Assembly: GCA_016781485.1 (NCBI GenBank)
Contig: JADDQH010000019.1
Location: forward strand, 1-40,553
Reading direction: 5' to 3'
Source: Chloroflexota bacterium
GTDB lineage: Bacteria > Chloroflexota > Limnocylindria > Limnocylindrales > CSP1-4
DNA: 40,553 nucleotides
Shown piece by piece: positions 1 to 8,707 of the stretch. The position numbers were made by a program, and so were the translations under genes. Numbering within the stretch: position 1 is the stretch's first letter; each line of letters opens with the position of its first letter. Below the pieces are notes generated by a model that saw only the letters and a list, made by a program, of their open reading frames with translations, was not told the DNA's origin and searched no databases.

Positions 1-103
1 CTGAACCCGCGCCCTGTGGCGCGCATCCCGCTCCCGCGATCGCCACCGCCGTGATCAGGACCGTGAGCCGCAGGAACGGCATCAAGCTCTTCGACATCCC
101 CAT
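1..103 (-). CDS. N-terminus of a lipoprotein, probably sugar ABC transporter substrate-binding protein (truncated by window edge)
   Basis: Minus-strand reading from ATG at 103 gives MGMSKSLMPFLRLTVLITAVAIAGAGCAPQGAGS, a lipoprotein signal peptide with lipobox AGAGC; adjacent to an ABC permease gene on the same strand. Confidence 0.6.
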   Translation of the reverse strand, partial: MGMSKSLMPFLRLTVLITAVAIAGAGCAPQGAGS

Positions 104-194
104 CGCTCTCTCCTCTGTTGCGATTGCCCTCACCACGTCGCGCTCCGTCACCTCACCAGTCAGGCTCCGTCACCTCATCCTCTGGGTCCCGTCT

Positions 195-1178
195 TCACCC
201 GGCGCGTTCCCGTCGCCCGACCGTCTGCAGGGCCACGGCGGCGATCAGGACGAGCCCCTTCGCCGCGAACTGCCAGTGGATCGGCAGCCCATTGAGGACG
301 ATCAGATTGAAGAGGGCGACGATGAGCAGCGCCCCCGCAGCGGCGCGAACGAACGACCCCTCGCCGCCGGAGAACAACGTCCCGCCGATCAGTGCAGCAG
401 CGATCGAGTCAAGGTCGGCGCCTCTGCCGACGAACCGGTCCACGTACCCGACGAACGCGGCAAAGAAGACCCCCGTCAGGACGGCGAGCAGAGAGCAGAC
501 CACGTACGCCATCGTCTTGACCCTTGCGACCGCGATACCCGACAGCGATGCCATACGCTCGTTCGCCCCACTGAACACGAGCGCGCGCCCCGGAATCGTC
601 CGGTGCGTGAAGACCGTGAGCGCGACGACGAGCAGGAGCAGGACCACGGTGGGCCACGGGAGCCCGAGCAGCGTCCCACGCCCGATCTCCCGGAATCCCT
701 CCGGGACGTTGCCACTGGCCGTCCCGCCGGTGTACGCGAGCCGCACGCCCTCCAGGACGACGAACATCCCGAACGTCGCGACGAACGGAGGGACGCCGCG
801 CTTCGTGACGAGCAGTCCGTTCGTGAGGCCGACGGCGATCGCGATGAGCACCATGGCGCCGAGCCCGACGACGAGCCCGCCCCCACCCGGGCGGTCGGAT
901 TCGGCGACGAGGACCGCGGTGAGCCCGATGACGGCGGCGACGGAGAGGTCGAGGCCGGCCGTCATCAGGACGAGGACCTGACCCATAGTCACGATCCCGA
1001 GGATCGACGCGCGCCGCAGCACGTCCTGGAGGTTCGCGACGCCGAAGAACTCCGGCGCGGTGACGAGCGCGACGAGACCGAGGGCGACGAGCGCGACCCA
1101 CACCCCCGAGGCTGCGAGCCGCGCACCCGCCGGGAACCGCGGGACGGGGCGAACCGTCGACGTCGGGGCGTGGGCCAT
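195..1178 (-). CDS. ABC transporter permease, RbsC/sugar-type (BPD_transp_2 family)
   Basis: In-frame start MAHAPTSTVRPVPRFPAGARL... inside ORF 195..1703; multiple hydrophobic segments and sugar permease-like stretch VLVLMTAGLDLSVAAVIGLTAVL / LIGGTLFSGGEGSFVRAAAGALLI. Confidence 0.88.
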   Translation of the reverse strand: MAHAPTSTVRPVPRFPAGARLAASGVWVALVALGLVALVTAPEFFGVANLQDVLRRASILGIVTMGQVLVLMTAGLDLSVAAVIGLTAVLVAESDRPGGGGLVVGLGAMVLIAIAVGLTNGLLVTKRGVPPFVATFGMFVVLEGVRLAYTGGTASGNVPEGFREIGRGTLLGLPWPTVVLLLLVVALTVFTHRTIPGRALVFSGANERMASLSGIAVARVKTMAYVVCSLLAVLTGVFFAAFVGYVDRFVGRGADLDSIAAALIGGTLFSGGEGSFVRAAAGALLIVALFNLIVLNGLPIHWQFAAKGLVLIAAVALQTVGRRERAG

Positions 1179-1200
1179 CAGGCGATGACGATCGCGTCGG

Positions 1201-1920
1201 TCACGACGCGTCCGCCGCGGCAAGCGGGATGAAGGCGTTCGCGAGGATCTCCCGCGCCCCCTGCAGATGCTCGCGCACTGCAGCTTCGGCGCCCGCCGCA
1301 TCGCGCGCCGCGATCGCCGTGACGATGTCGTTGTGCTGGAACATGAACTTCCGGTCGGCACCGAGCTCGCGGTAGAGCAGATGCCAGAGGCGGGCGCTGA
1401 GGGGCAGGATCCGCGTGAGCGAATCCTCGAGATAGTGGTTGCGGGCAGCATTGGCGATCGCGAGGTGGAGTGCGACGTCGCGGGCGACGAAGCTCCCAGC
1501 ATCCTCGTCGCTCCCGGGGCGATGGTCCGAGAGCGCGCGCAATCGCTCGGCCTGCTCCCTTGTCGCCCGCTGGGCCGCGAGGCGAGCGAGGGCGGTCTCG
1601 ATCGCCATGCGCGCGTCGTAGACAGCGGAGATGTCGAGCACGTCCAGGGGAGCGACGACAAGTCCCTTGCGCGCGAGCGGGGTGATGAGTCCGAGCTCCG
1701 CAAGCCGCGCGACCACCGAACGCAGGACCGCCCTGCTCGCGCCGGTGCGCTCCATCAGCTCTCGCTCGGTCAGCATCTCGTTAGGGGAAAGCTCCAGTGA
1801 GACGGTCGCGTGCAGTAGCGTCTGGAACGCCCCACTGCTGCCTCCCAGGCCGTCGTCGTCCGCGCGTGAAAGCGCATCACGAAGGAGTCGCAACGTCGTC
1901 GTCCCCGCCACGCTGGCCAT
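1201..1920 (-). CDS. GntR family transcriptional regulator (FCD domain)
   Basis: wHTH LTERELMERTGASRAVLRSVVARLAELGLITPLARKGLVV followed by FCD-like helical domain (YDARMAIETALARLAA...; HLAIANAARNHYL). Confidence 0.85.
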   Translation of the reverse strand: MASVAGTTTLRLLRDALSRADDDGLGGSSGAFQTLLHATVSLELSPNEMLTERELMERTGASRAVLRSVVARLAELGLITPLARKGLVVAPLDVLDISAVYDARMAIETALARLAAQRATREQAERLRALSDHRPGSDEDAGSFVARDVALHLAIANAARNHYLEDSLTRILPLSARLWHLLYRELGADRKFMFQHNDIVTAIAARDAAGAEAAVREHLQGAREILANAFIPLAAADAS

Positions 1921-2289
1921 CCTACTGGAATGTAGACTGGGTAATCAACTGGGCGCCCAGTGATCGTGTCAGTGCCCGCTCGCTGCTCTCGGGGAACCGC
2001 GAGGCCGCGCGACGGCGTCCGAAGCGATGCCGTCCTATTTACCGAGCTACAGCCGACCAGCTCGAGGTCGTCGACGGCGACGTGACGCACATCCGGACGC
2101 GCCCCTCTCGCGAGGAATCGTGGAGCGAGTGGGGTACGCTCCCGTTCGCGGTCGCGGCCACCGAGGAGGATCTGGCCCAGGCGATCTCGCGGTTCGACCC
2201 GACGATCCGTGTCACGGAGGAGCAGGCGGACGCGCTCGCACGAGGCGAGACGATCAAGCGGACCGATCGCTGCGCAGGTCGCGGGGATG

Positions 2290-2716
2290 CGGCTCGGTGC
2301 GTCGCTCCTGTACGCACTGCGTCGTCTGGCCGAATCGGAGGTGCCCCAGCCCGACAGCGCCGCTCTCCGTCGGCGTCAGCTCGAGCGTGAGATCGCACAG
2401 CGCGCCGTGGCCCACGCCGCGCGTCGTCTGTCGACGGAGGCGTACCTCGCCGAGCACGCCCGCCTATCTGCAGAGATCGACGCTCTAACGACGGGTGTCC
2501 ATAGCGCTCAGATAGAGCCCGACGAGGCAATCGCGAGGCTGCGCGACCTGCGCGAGACGTGGAGGAAGGCGGACGATCGCGCCCGCGCGGAGCTGGTCGC
2601 CGCGCTGTACGACCGGATCGTCGTGAAGGGGCGCGAGTTCGTCGGCGTGGAGCTCACGCCCGCCGCCCAGAAGTGGGGAGCGGCGCTCGCGATGCCCGAG
2701 TCCGTGGTGTTAGGAG
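2290..2716 (+). pseudogene. C-terminal remnant of a large serine recombinase
   Basis: Frame of ORF 2209..2748 encodes a coiled-coil plus recombinase C-terminal-like sequence (LREIAQRAVAHAARRLSTEAYLAEHARLSAEIDAL...LRETWRKADDRARAELVAALYDRIVVKGREFVGVELTPAAQKWG); no catalytic N-terminal domain upstream. Last residues run into the tRNA antisense. Confidence 0.6.
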
Positions 2717-2789
2717 CGCGCCCGGCAGGATTCGAACCCGCGACCTGATGGTCCGAAGCCATCCGCTCTATCCACTGAGCTACGGGCGC
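2717..2789 (-). tRNA. tRNA-Arg (anticodon TCG)
   Basis: Minus strand gcgcccgtagctcagtggatagagcggatggcttcggaccatcaggtcgcgggttcgaatcctgccgggcgc: 7-bp acceptor gcgcccg/cgggcgc, anticodon stem gatgg/ccatc with loop cttcgga (TCG), T-arm ggttcgaatcc. Confidence 0.95.
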
Positions 2790-2899
2790 TCGTTTCACGC
2801 TCAAACAGAGCGGGATCTTCGTGGCCGGCTTATGCGCAGCGCTCCTAGAGCTGACGATCGGGAGGTCTTCGGAACCGCCCGACAGCACGAGGAAGCGCC

Positions 2900-3283
2900 T
2901 TGCGAGCAGCCGCTGCCACTCCCGGAATCGTCACACGGGGGGACCTGGGCGTCAACGCAGCCTCGTTCGCGCGGCACGTCCGCGCGTCGAACCTCTCGCC
3001 GGCCACGATCCGCTCTTACCTCGACTCGATCGGCCGCTTCGCGGCGTTCCTCGAGGAGCGCGAGGCGCGGGATCGGCGCCGCGACGGAGGCGCACCCGGA
3101 CTGGCTGGCGTTCCTGTCCAGGTTCTACGCCGAGCTTCGCAACTACGCGGCGCACGAGGAGAGCCGCCGCTGCCGATCGACATGACCGTCGCGGCGACCC
3201 TTCTCTACCAAGCGCACGACTACTTCGCGGCTCTGTACCGCCTCCCGGGCGCGGTCGGATGGAAGCCACCGGCACCCGGGTGA
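2900..3283 (+). pseudogene. Degenerate tyrosine recombinase (N-terminal core-binding-like) remnant
   Basis: SFARHVRASNLSPATIRSYLDSIGRFAAFLEER resembles XerC/D-type SAM-like N-terminal domain; similarity is lost afterwards and no catalytic R-H-R-Y domain follows. Confidence 0.45.
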
Positions 3284-3754
3284 CCGGGACGCAGGTCTCG
3301 ACGCAGGTGTTTCAACCCCCCGGAGAACCCTCCCGACGCTCGGCGACCGCACTCGCACCGCGGGGCGCGCCGGGTGTAGCGCGTACAGAGGTCACGAGAT
3401 GGCGCAGGTCGAGTTCCTCCCCTTCGACGGTACCGACCGTGCGGTAGCCGCGCGGCTGGATCGCTCTGTCTGTAGGCCCGACGCGGCGACGCGGACTGCG
3501 ACGCCTCTGCCGTACGCGCCGTACTCAGCTACGGAGCTGGGAGCACCGGATGAGGGCTGGAAGAAAAGACGAGGGCGCGGCTGGAACCAATGGGTCAAGA
3601 AGAGGATCGGCGACGTAGTTGGACGGCATTCGCCTCGAGCTCGAGGCGAACGGAGCTATCACCGGCTCGAGCCGCGGTGCCCGGTTTGGGAGTCGGTGCC
3701 GCTCGCTCCCGGGTCGACGTGTCGAGGCGAGGTAGTCGCCGCGGAGATCGGGGC

Positions 3755-3785
3755 TTGACCTTACAGCCGCTGTAGCGTCTAGCCT
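3755..3785 (+). promoter_or_regulatory. MerR-type promoter/operator: TTGACC-19 bp-TAGCCT
   Basis: TTGACC (3755-3760), 19-bp spacer, TAGCCT (3780-3785), spanning dyad GACCTTACAGC-C-GCTGTAGCGTC (9/11 matching arms); ATG of merR at 3792. Confidence 0.75.
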
Positions 3786-3791
3786 GCCGCC

Positions 3792-4190
3792 ATGAAGATC
3801 GGTGAAGTTGCTCGGCGCCTCGGCGTTACTCCTCAAGCGATCCGCTTCTATGAGGAGCGCGGGCTGCTGCCGGCACCGGACCGGGCCGACAACGACTACC
3901 GCGAGTACGGGCCCGAGGACTTCGAACGGCTCCGGCTCCTCGTCGGCCTGCGACAACTCGACGTGCCCCTCGACGCCGCGGCGCCGCTTGCGGTGCTGTG
4001 CGTCGAAGGTCGCTGCGAAGACGTGTCCGTCGGACTCCGCGAGGTCATTCGCGACCGCCGCGCCGAGATCGCGCGACGTCGAGCGGAGTTGGACCACCTC
4101 GATCGGAAGCTCCAGGTCCTCGACGAGAACCTCCTCGCCGGGAGCAAGCCGGAGGATGCCATCGCACTCGGTGAAGGAGAACGCAAGTGA
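3792..4190 (+). CDS. MerR family transcriptional regulator (metal/redox type)
   Basis: MKIGEVARRLGVTPQAIRFYEERGLLPAPDR... canonical MerR wHTH; CVEGRC pair; upstream MerR-type promoter. Confidence 0.92.
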   Translation: MKIGEVARRLGVTPQAIRFYEERGLLPAPDRADNDYREYGPEDFERLRLLVGLRQLDVPLDAAAPLAVLCVEGRCEDVSVGLREVIRDRRAEIARRRAELDHLDRKLQVLDENLLAGSKPEDAIALGEGERK

Positions 4191-5860
4191 TCGCGGAGGC
4201 CTTCGACGCGATCGTGATCGGTGCGGGCGAAGCCGGGGCGGTGGCGGCGAGCCGTGCCGTCGAGGCAGGCCACCGCGTCGCGATGATCTATCGCGAGCCG
4301 TACGGGAGCACCTGCGTCAACACCGGCTGCGTCCCGAGCAAGTTCCTGATCCACCGCGCCCGAGTCGCGCACGTCGTGCGCACAGCCGGACGGTTCCACG
4401 TCAAGACGAGTGGTCCGCAGGTCGACGTGGCAGGGATCATCGACGAAAAGAACGCGATGATCGACGCGCATCGCGACGAGGCGATGACGGGCGCACGTGC
4501 CGCTGCTGACCTCCTGACACTCATCGACGGCGAGGCCGCGTTCGTCGGCTCACACGAGGTCGAGGTCGCGGGGCGCCGACTGCGAGCCGAGAGGATCTTC
4601 ATCGCAACCGGGATGCGACCGACGCTCCCGCCGATCGAAGGGCTCGATGCGGTCCCGGCCCTCACCAACGAGACCGCGATGGAGCTCCGTGAAGTCCCCG
4701 AGCATCTCGTTGTCGTCGGGGGCGGATACATCGCGTGCGAGCTGGGCCAGGCATTCAAGCGCTTCGGCTCGGACGTCACGATCGTCCAGAGCGGGCAACA
4801 CCTCTGCCCGCGGGAAGAGCCCGACGTCAGCACTCTGCTCGAGCGCGCGTTCGCGCGGGAAGGGATCGAGGTGCACGTTGCCCACCGAGCTGCGCGCGTC
4901 GAACCCTCGGACGCCGGCGTCCGCCTGTTCGCGCGATCGAAGGACGGGCACCACCTCGTCGTCGAGGGTTCTCACCTGCTCGTCGCGACGGGGCGGACGC
5001 CGAACACGGAAGGGCTGAACCTCCCGCGCGCGGGCCTGGACGTCCGAGCCGACGGCGCGATCCCGGTGAACGACTACATGGAGACGAACGTGCCCGGGAT
5101 CTGGGCCATCGGCGACGTCAACGGCGAGCAACCGTTCACTCGGGTATGCCAGGAAGAGGCGAAGGTCGCCTACGCCAATGGCTTCGAAGGGCGACGGCAT
5201 CGGATCGACCGGTCCGCTCTCGGTCATGCGATCTTCACCGATCCCGAGATCGCAAGCGTCGGGCTGACCGAGCAGGAGGCTCGCGCGCAGGGCCGCGACG
5301 TGGCCGTCGGGCTGGTGACCTTCGACCAGATCGAGAAGGCCGAGATCATGGGCGAGACGACCGGACTCATCAAGTACGTCGTGGAACGGGAGAGCCGAAC
5401 GCTCCTCGGCGCCCATGTCATCGGTCCCGACGCCGCGAACCTCATCTACGACGCCTCGATCGTCATCGGCCAGCGAGGCCGGCTCGACGACATCGCCAAG
5501 ACGGTCGGGATCTTCCCGACGCTCCAGGAGGGCATGGAGGGGACGGCTCGCGGACTCCTGCGGCGACTTGCGCCCGACGAGGCCAAGCGACCGCTCGCCA
5601 CCACTCCAATCCACGCCGACGAAGCCGAAAGGAGGGACCTCGAAACGATGCACCAGAGCTTCCAGTGCCCGGCGTGTGCCGCGGACCTCGAGGTCAGCGA
5701 ACGACTTGGCGAGGTAGACGCGTCCGAGACCGGCGAGCCCGAGGTGGCGGACGCGAGTAACCGCGAAGAGCCCCTGACCAGCAGCCACTTCCAGTGTCCG
5801 GCCTGCGCGGCCGATCTCGATGTCAAGGAGGGGCTGGAGGTCCCGGCACGGACTTCGTAG
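4187..5860 (+). CDS. MerA-like FAD-dependent pyridine nucleotide-disulfide oxidoreductase with C-terminal duplicated CPAC motif
   Basis: FAD site VIGAGEAGAVAASRAVEAGH, redox-active STCVNTGCVPSKFLIHRA, NAD site VVGGGYIACELGQAFKRFG, dimerisation domain; unusual C-terminal FQCPACAADLEV...HFQCPACAADLDV. GTG start overlaps merR stop (GTGA). Confidence 0.9.
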   Translation: MIAEAFDAIVIGAGEAGAVAASRAVEAGHRVAMIYREPYGSTCVNTGCVPSKFLIHRARVAHVVRTAGRFHVKTSGPQVDVAGIIDEKNAMIDAHRDEAMTGARAAADLLTLIDGEAAFVGSHEVEVAGRRLRAERIFIATGMRPTLPPIEGLDAVPALTNETAMELREVPEHLVVVGGGYIACELGQAFKRFGSDVTIVQSGQHLCPREEPDVSTLLERAFAREGIEVHVAHRAARVEPSDAGVRLFARSKDGHHLVVEGSHLLVATGRTPNTEGLNLPRAGLDVRADGAIPVNDYMETNVPGIWAIGDVNGEQPFTRVCQEEAKVAYANGFEGRRHRIDRSALGHAIFTDPEIASVGLTEQEARAQGRDVAVGLVTFDQIEKAEIMGETTGLIKYVVERESRTLLGAHVIGPDAANLIYDASIVIGQRGRLDDIAKTVGIFPTLQEGMEGTARGLLRRLAPDEAKRPLATTPIHADEAERRDLETMHQSFQCPACAADLEVSERLGEVDASETGEPEVADASNREEPLTSSHFQCPACAADLDVKEGLEVPARTS

Positions 5861-5871
5861 TCGCGGCGGCC

Positions 5872-5897
5872 GTTCGCCGTCCCACCAGACGGCGGAC
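5872..5897. other. Intergenic inverted repeat (hairpin)
   Basis: gttcgccgtc-ccacca-gacggcggac, 10-bp stem with one G.U, in the 63-nt gap between reductase and YHS-like gene; no U-tract. Confidence 0.5.
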
Positions 5898-5923
5898 GAT
5901 CCCGATTCGGGGAGGATCTGCTT

Positions 5924-6322
5924 GTGGGCAATGACGTCACGCCCATCTGCCCTGGCTGCGGATGCTCGCTCGTACGGCTAGGAATCGACCCGGCGGCAGC
6001 GGTCGTCTACTCGCACAACGGGACGACCTATCGGTTCTGCTGCGACGGGTGTGTAGAGCGGTTCCTCGAAGAGCCAGACCTCTACGAGGCGCGCGTGAAC
6101 GACCTCGTGGTCTGCGCCACGTGCCTCGCCGAGAAACATCGAAGCGAGGCCGTCGTCGTGGAAGTCGCTCGGATCGACGTTGCGTTCTGCGGCTGTCCGC
6201 ATTGCCGCGAGGCCGTCGTCGTGGAAGTCGCTCTGATCGACGTTGCGTTCTGCGGCTGTCCGCATTGCCGCGAGGCCGACCGACGTGACCCCGAGCGGCT
6301 GGCGAGACGCCTGGCGGCGTAG
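5924..6322 (+). CDS. YHS/TRASH-like metal-binding protein with duplicated Cys-rich C-terminal segment
   Basis: CPGCGCSL ... YSHNGTTYRFCCDGCVERFLEEPDLY (YHS-like), then two copies of EAVVVEVA(R/L)IDVAFCGCPHCR. GTG start with GGAGG upstream. Confidence 0.75.
   Translation: MGNDVTPICPGCGCSLVRLGIDPAAAVVYSHNGTTYRFCCDGCVERFLEEPDLYEARVNDLVVCATCLAEKHRSEAVVVEVARIDVAFCGCPHCREAVVVEVALIDVAFCGCPHCREADRRDPERLARRLAA
6146..6271 (+). repeat. 63-bp in-frame tandem duplication (two copies, one mismatch)
   Basis: gaggccgtcgtcgtggaagtcgctc(g/t)gatcgacgttgcgttctgcggctgtccgcattgccgc at 6146-6208 and 6209-6271. Confidence 0.97.
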
Positions 6323-6426
6323 GCGAACAGCCGGCGAGAAGGGGGGCGACCGCCGCTTGGGCGGCGGCAAGGCGCGTTCCAGCTGCTCGTCGCCGAAGCA
6401 GCTCGGGACGGCGTTAGCAGACTCGC

Positions 6427-7682
6427 CTACTGGTCGCGGGCGCGGAGGTAATCGCCAGCGAACGAGGCGAGCGGGAAGCGGTTCTCGGTGGCTCGGACAC
6501 CACTCCATTGGCTGATGAGGTCGCGGAACGCCTCGCCCACGGGTCGGATGCGGCGGTCGAGATCGTAGAGCCCGAGGGGATTGACGTGACCCGCGTCCTC
6601 TCGTAGTGCGGAGTCCCAATCCACCTGGTCGAGCAGGCTGTACCACGTGAAGCCGACCACTGGCAGCCCGTCCTGCTTCAGTCGGTGGACGTTCGCCCAT
6701 TCCTTCCGGAGCCAACGCGGCGCCTCGGCAGCATCCATCAGGTTCGTCTCGGTGTGCATCACCGGGAGCAGGTAGCGCGCGTAGTACTGGTGCGTGATCA
6801 CGTAGTAGCCGAACACCTCGCCCGACGCCGTGATGCTCCCATCGGGATGGACCAGGTGCTCGTTGGTCACGTAGTAGTCGGTCCCCATGATGCAGCGTGC
6901 CTTGACGCGGTTGCGCATGAACCGGGCGAACTCGTCACGGGTCATGCCGTTGTCCAGCAAGTATTGATACATCACAGCGTTCAGCGGATGCCCGTAGCTC
7001 AGGTCGAGCGCGAGGAAGCGCTTGTGGTTGTAGAAAGCGGCGATGGGGACGCAGCCCGGTTGCTCGGCGTGGAAGTATTCCGACGATTCGCTCTGGATGA
7101 AGATCGCGTCGGGACGAACCGAGAGGATCGCCTCCATCGCCAGCACGTTCGCCTGGCAGAGGTGCTTGAGCGCCCTGACAAAATGGCGGTCGCCCGAGCA
7201 GCGCTCGTTCCACCACCCGTACTGACCCGAGAAGGTCGCGGCGACGAAGATCTCGTTGACCGGGGTATAGAGACGGACCCAGGGGTAGCGCTCGGCGAAG
7301 GCGCGCGCGTACTCGGCGAAGAGGCGCGACCACCCCTCGTCCTGGAAGCCCCCGATCCAGTCTGGCACCCCGAAGTGGCAGAGATCGGCGATGGGAGTGA
7401 TCTCGAGTCTCCGAAGCTCCTCGAACGTCTCGTCCGCGAAACTCCAGTCGTACCTCCCCGGTCCCCGATGCGTCCGGTAGTACGGCGGCCCGTAGCGCAG
7501 ATGGTCGATGCCCAGTTCTTTGACGAGCCGAGATCCTCGCGCCAGCGCTCGTAGTGTCCTGACTTCTGCATCTCGTCGACGCGTCGCACTGTCCCGTCCG
7601 GGAGCGCGATCGTCGGGTAGCTGTTCTCGATACCGGTCGCGAACAGGAAGGGGTCGTGACCGAGATCGGCGGATCCGATCAC
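6427..7682 (-). CDS. Glycoside hydrolase family 1-like protein, frameshifted near 7535
   Basis: ELGIDHLRYGPPYYRTHRGPGRYDWSFADETFEELRRLEITPIADLCHFGVPDWIGG...LYTPVNEIF...; N-terminus (GTG at 7682, MIGSADLGHDPFLFATGIENSYPTIALPDGTVRRVDEMQKSGHYERWREDL) lies in another frame and joins by a 1-nt shift; GTGA overlap with SDR stop. Confidence 0.75.
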
Positions 7683-8428
7683 AGGATGTCGAGTCGGCCG
7701 CCATCGGCGACGAGCGTGGTTCCGTTGATGAAGCGTGCTTCGTCGGAGGCGAGGAAGAGGATGGCCGCCGCGATGTCCTCCGGCTTCCCGATCGCCCCCT
7801 CGACCTTCTCCTTGCCACTCTTCACGTTCGGGTTCTCCCACAGCATCGGGGTGTCCACCGAACCGGGAGCGATGCTGTTGACCCTGATCCCGTGATCGAC
7901 CAGCTCGCGACTGAGCGCCCTCGTGAGTGCCTCGAGCCCCGCTTTGGACGCGGCGTACGGCGCTACGCCGACCGTCGTCTCGTGCGCGTGGACGGAGCTG
8001 ACGTTGACTATCGACGAGCCGGGCGACATGCGTGGGACCGCGAACTTCGAGAACAGGAACGCGCCGCGGAGGTTGACCGCGAGAACGCGGTCCCAATCGG
8101 CGGTCGGCAAGTCGACCACCGGGGCGAAGGTCATCATCGCGGCATTGTTCACGAGTACGTCGATCCGGCCCCACTCGTCGAGAGTGCGGACGATCGCGGC
8201 CTGCGCCTCGTGCTCGTCGGCGACATCGGCGTTCGCGTAGATCGCCTCGATCCCCTGGCTGCGCAGGTCGTCGAGGGCGTGGCGCCCGTCCTCCTCGTCG
8301 TGCCCGACGACGGACACCCGAGCGCCCTCTAGCCCGAATAGCGTAGCGGTAGCCTTGCCGATTCCCGACGTGCCCCCTGTGACCAAGCACACCCTTTCCT
8401 CGAACCGCCGCCGCGCTCGCTCCATCAC
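7679..8428 (-). CDS. SDR family NAD(P)-dependent oxidoreductase
   Basis: VCLVTGGTSGIGKATATLFGLEGARVSVVGHDEEDG...VNNAAMM...YAASKAGLEALTRALSRELVDHGIRVNSIAPGSVDTPM. Confidence 0.93.
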   Translation of the reverse strand: MMERARRRFEERVCLVTGGTSGIGKATATLFGLEGARVSVVGHDEEDGRHALDDLRSQGIEAIYANADVADEHEAQAAIVRTLDEWGRIDVLVNNAAMMTFAPVVDLPTADWDRVLAVNLRGAFLFSKFAVPRMSPGSSIVNVSSVHAHETTVGVAPYAASKAGLEALTRALSRELVDHGIRVNSIAPGSVDTPMLWENPNVKSGKEKVEGAIGKPEDIAAAILFLASDEARFINGTTLVADGGRLDIL

Positions 8429-8429
8429 T

Positions 8430-8447
8430 CGTTACCCAGCGGTAACG
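8430..8447. promoter_or_regulatory. Perfect dyad, candidate operator upstream of SDR/GH1 operon
   Basis: cgttacc-cagc-ggtaacg immediately upstream of the SDR start. Confidence 0.45.
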
Positions 8448-8653
8448 GCGAAGTCGTTTGGCGCGACGATCGGGCTCGGGCCAGCAATCGGCGGCGCGTC
8501 ACCGGAGACTCGAGCGGCTGGTCCATCGGTCACCTCCTGGCAAGCAGAGGGGGTTGCAAGGCTCCAGCCTTCGCGAGCGTCCGGCTCCCCCCGCTGTGGC
8601 GCAGCACGCAGACCGAAGAGGGTGACGCCGAGTCGCGGGAACACTGGAAAAGA

Positions 8654-8684
8654 GGCCGGCCGGGTGAGGGGAACCCGGCCGGCC
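8654..8684. terminator. Strong GC hairpin, candidate terminator downstream of the 8708-9313 gene
   Basis: ggccggccgggt-gagggga-acccggccggcc: perfect 12-bp stem, 7-nt loop, intergenic. Confidence 0.6.
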
Positions 8685-8707
8685 GACGAGGGGAGGAGGA
8701 GAAGGAG

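Noticed and set aside
51-1232. 393-aa and 287-aa ORFs on + strand over the ABC permease
   Set aside because: Antisense to a clear permease; Arg/Asp/Glu/Pro-rich without motifs.
2701-2748. Apparent recombinase C-terminus ARPAGFEPAT
   Set aside because: This is the classic antisense translation of a tRNA T-arm, not protein coding.
3286-3750. Short ORFs between the integrase remnant and merR
   Set aside because: No motif, no RBS pattern, shadow-type composition; treated as intergenic/decayed mobile DNA.
6350-6367. ccgccgc-ttgg-gcggcgg hairpin after the YHS-like gene
   Set aside because: Short GC-only stem without U-tract in GC-rich DNA; could be chance, so not called as a terminator.
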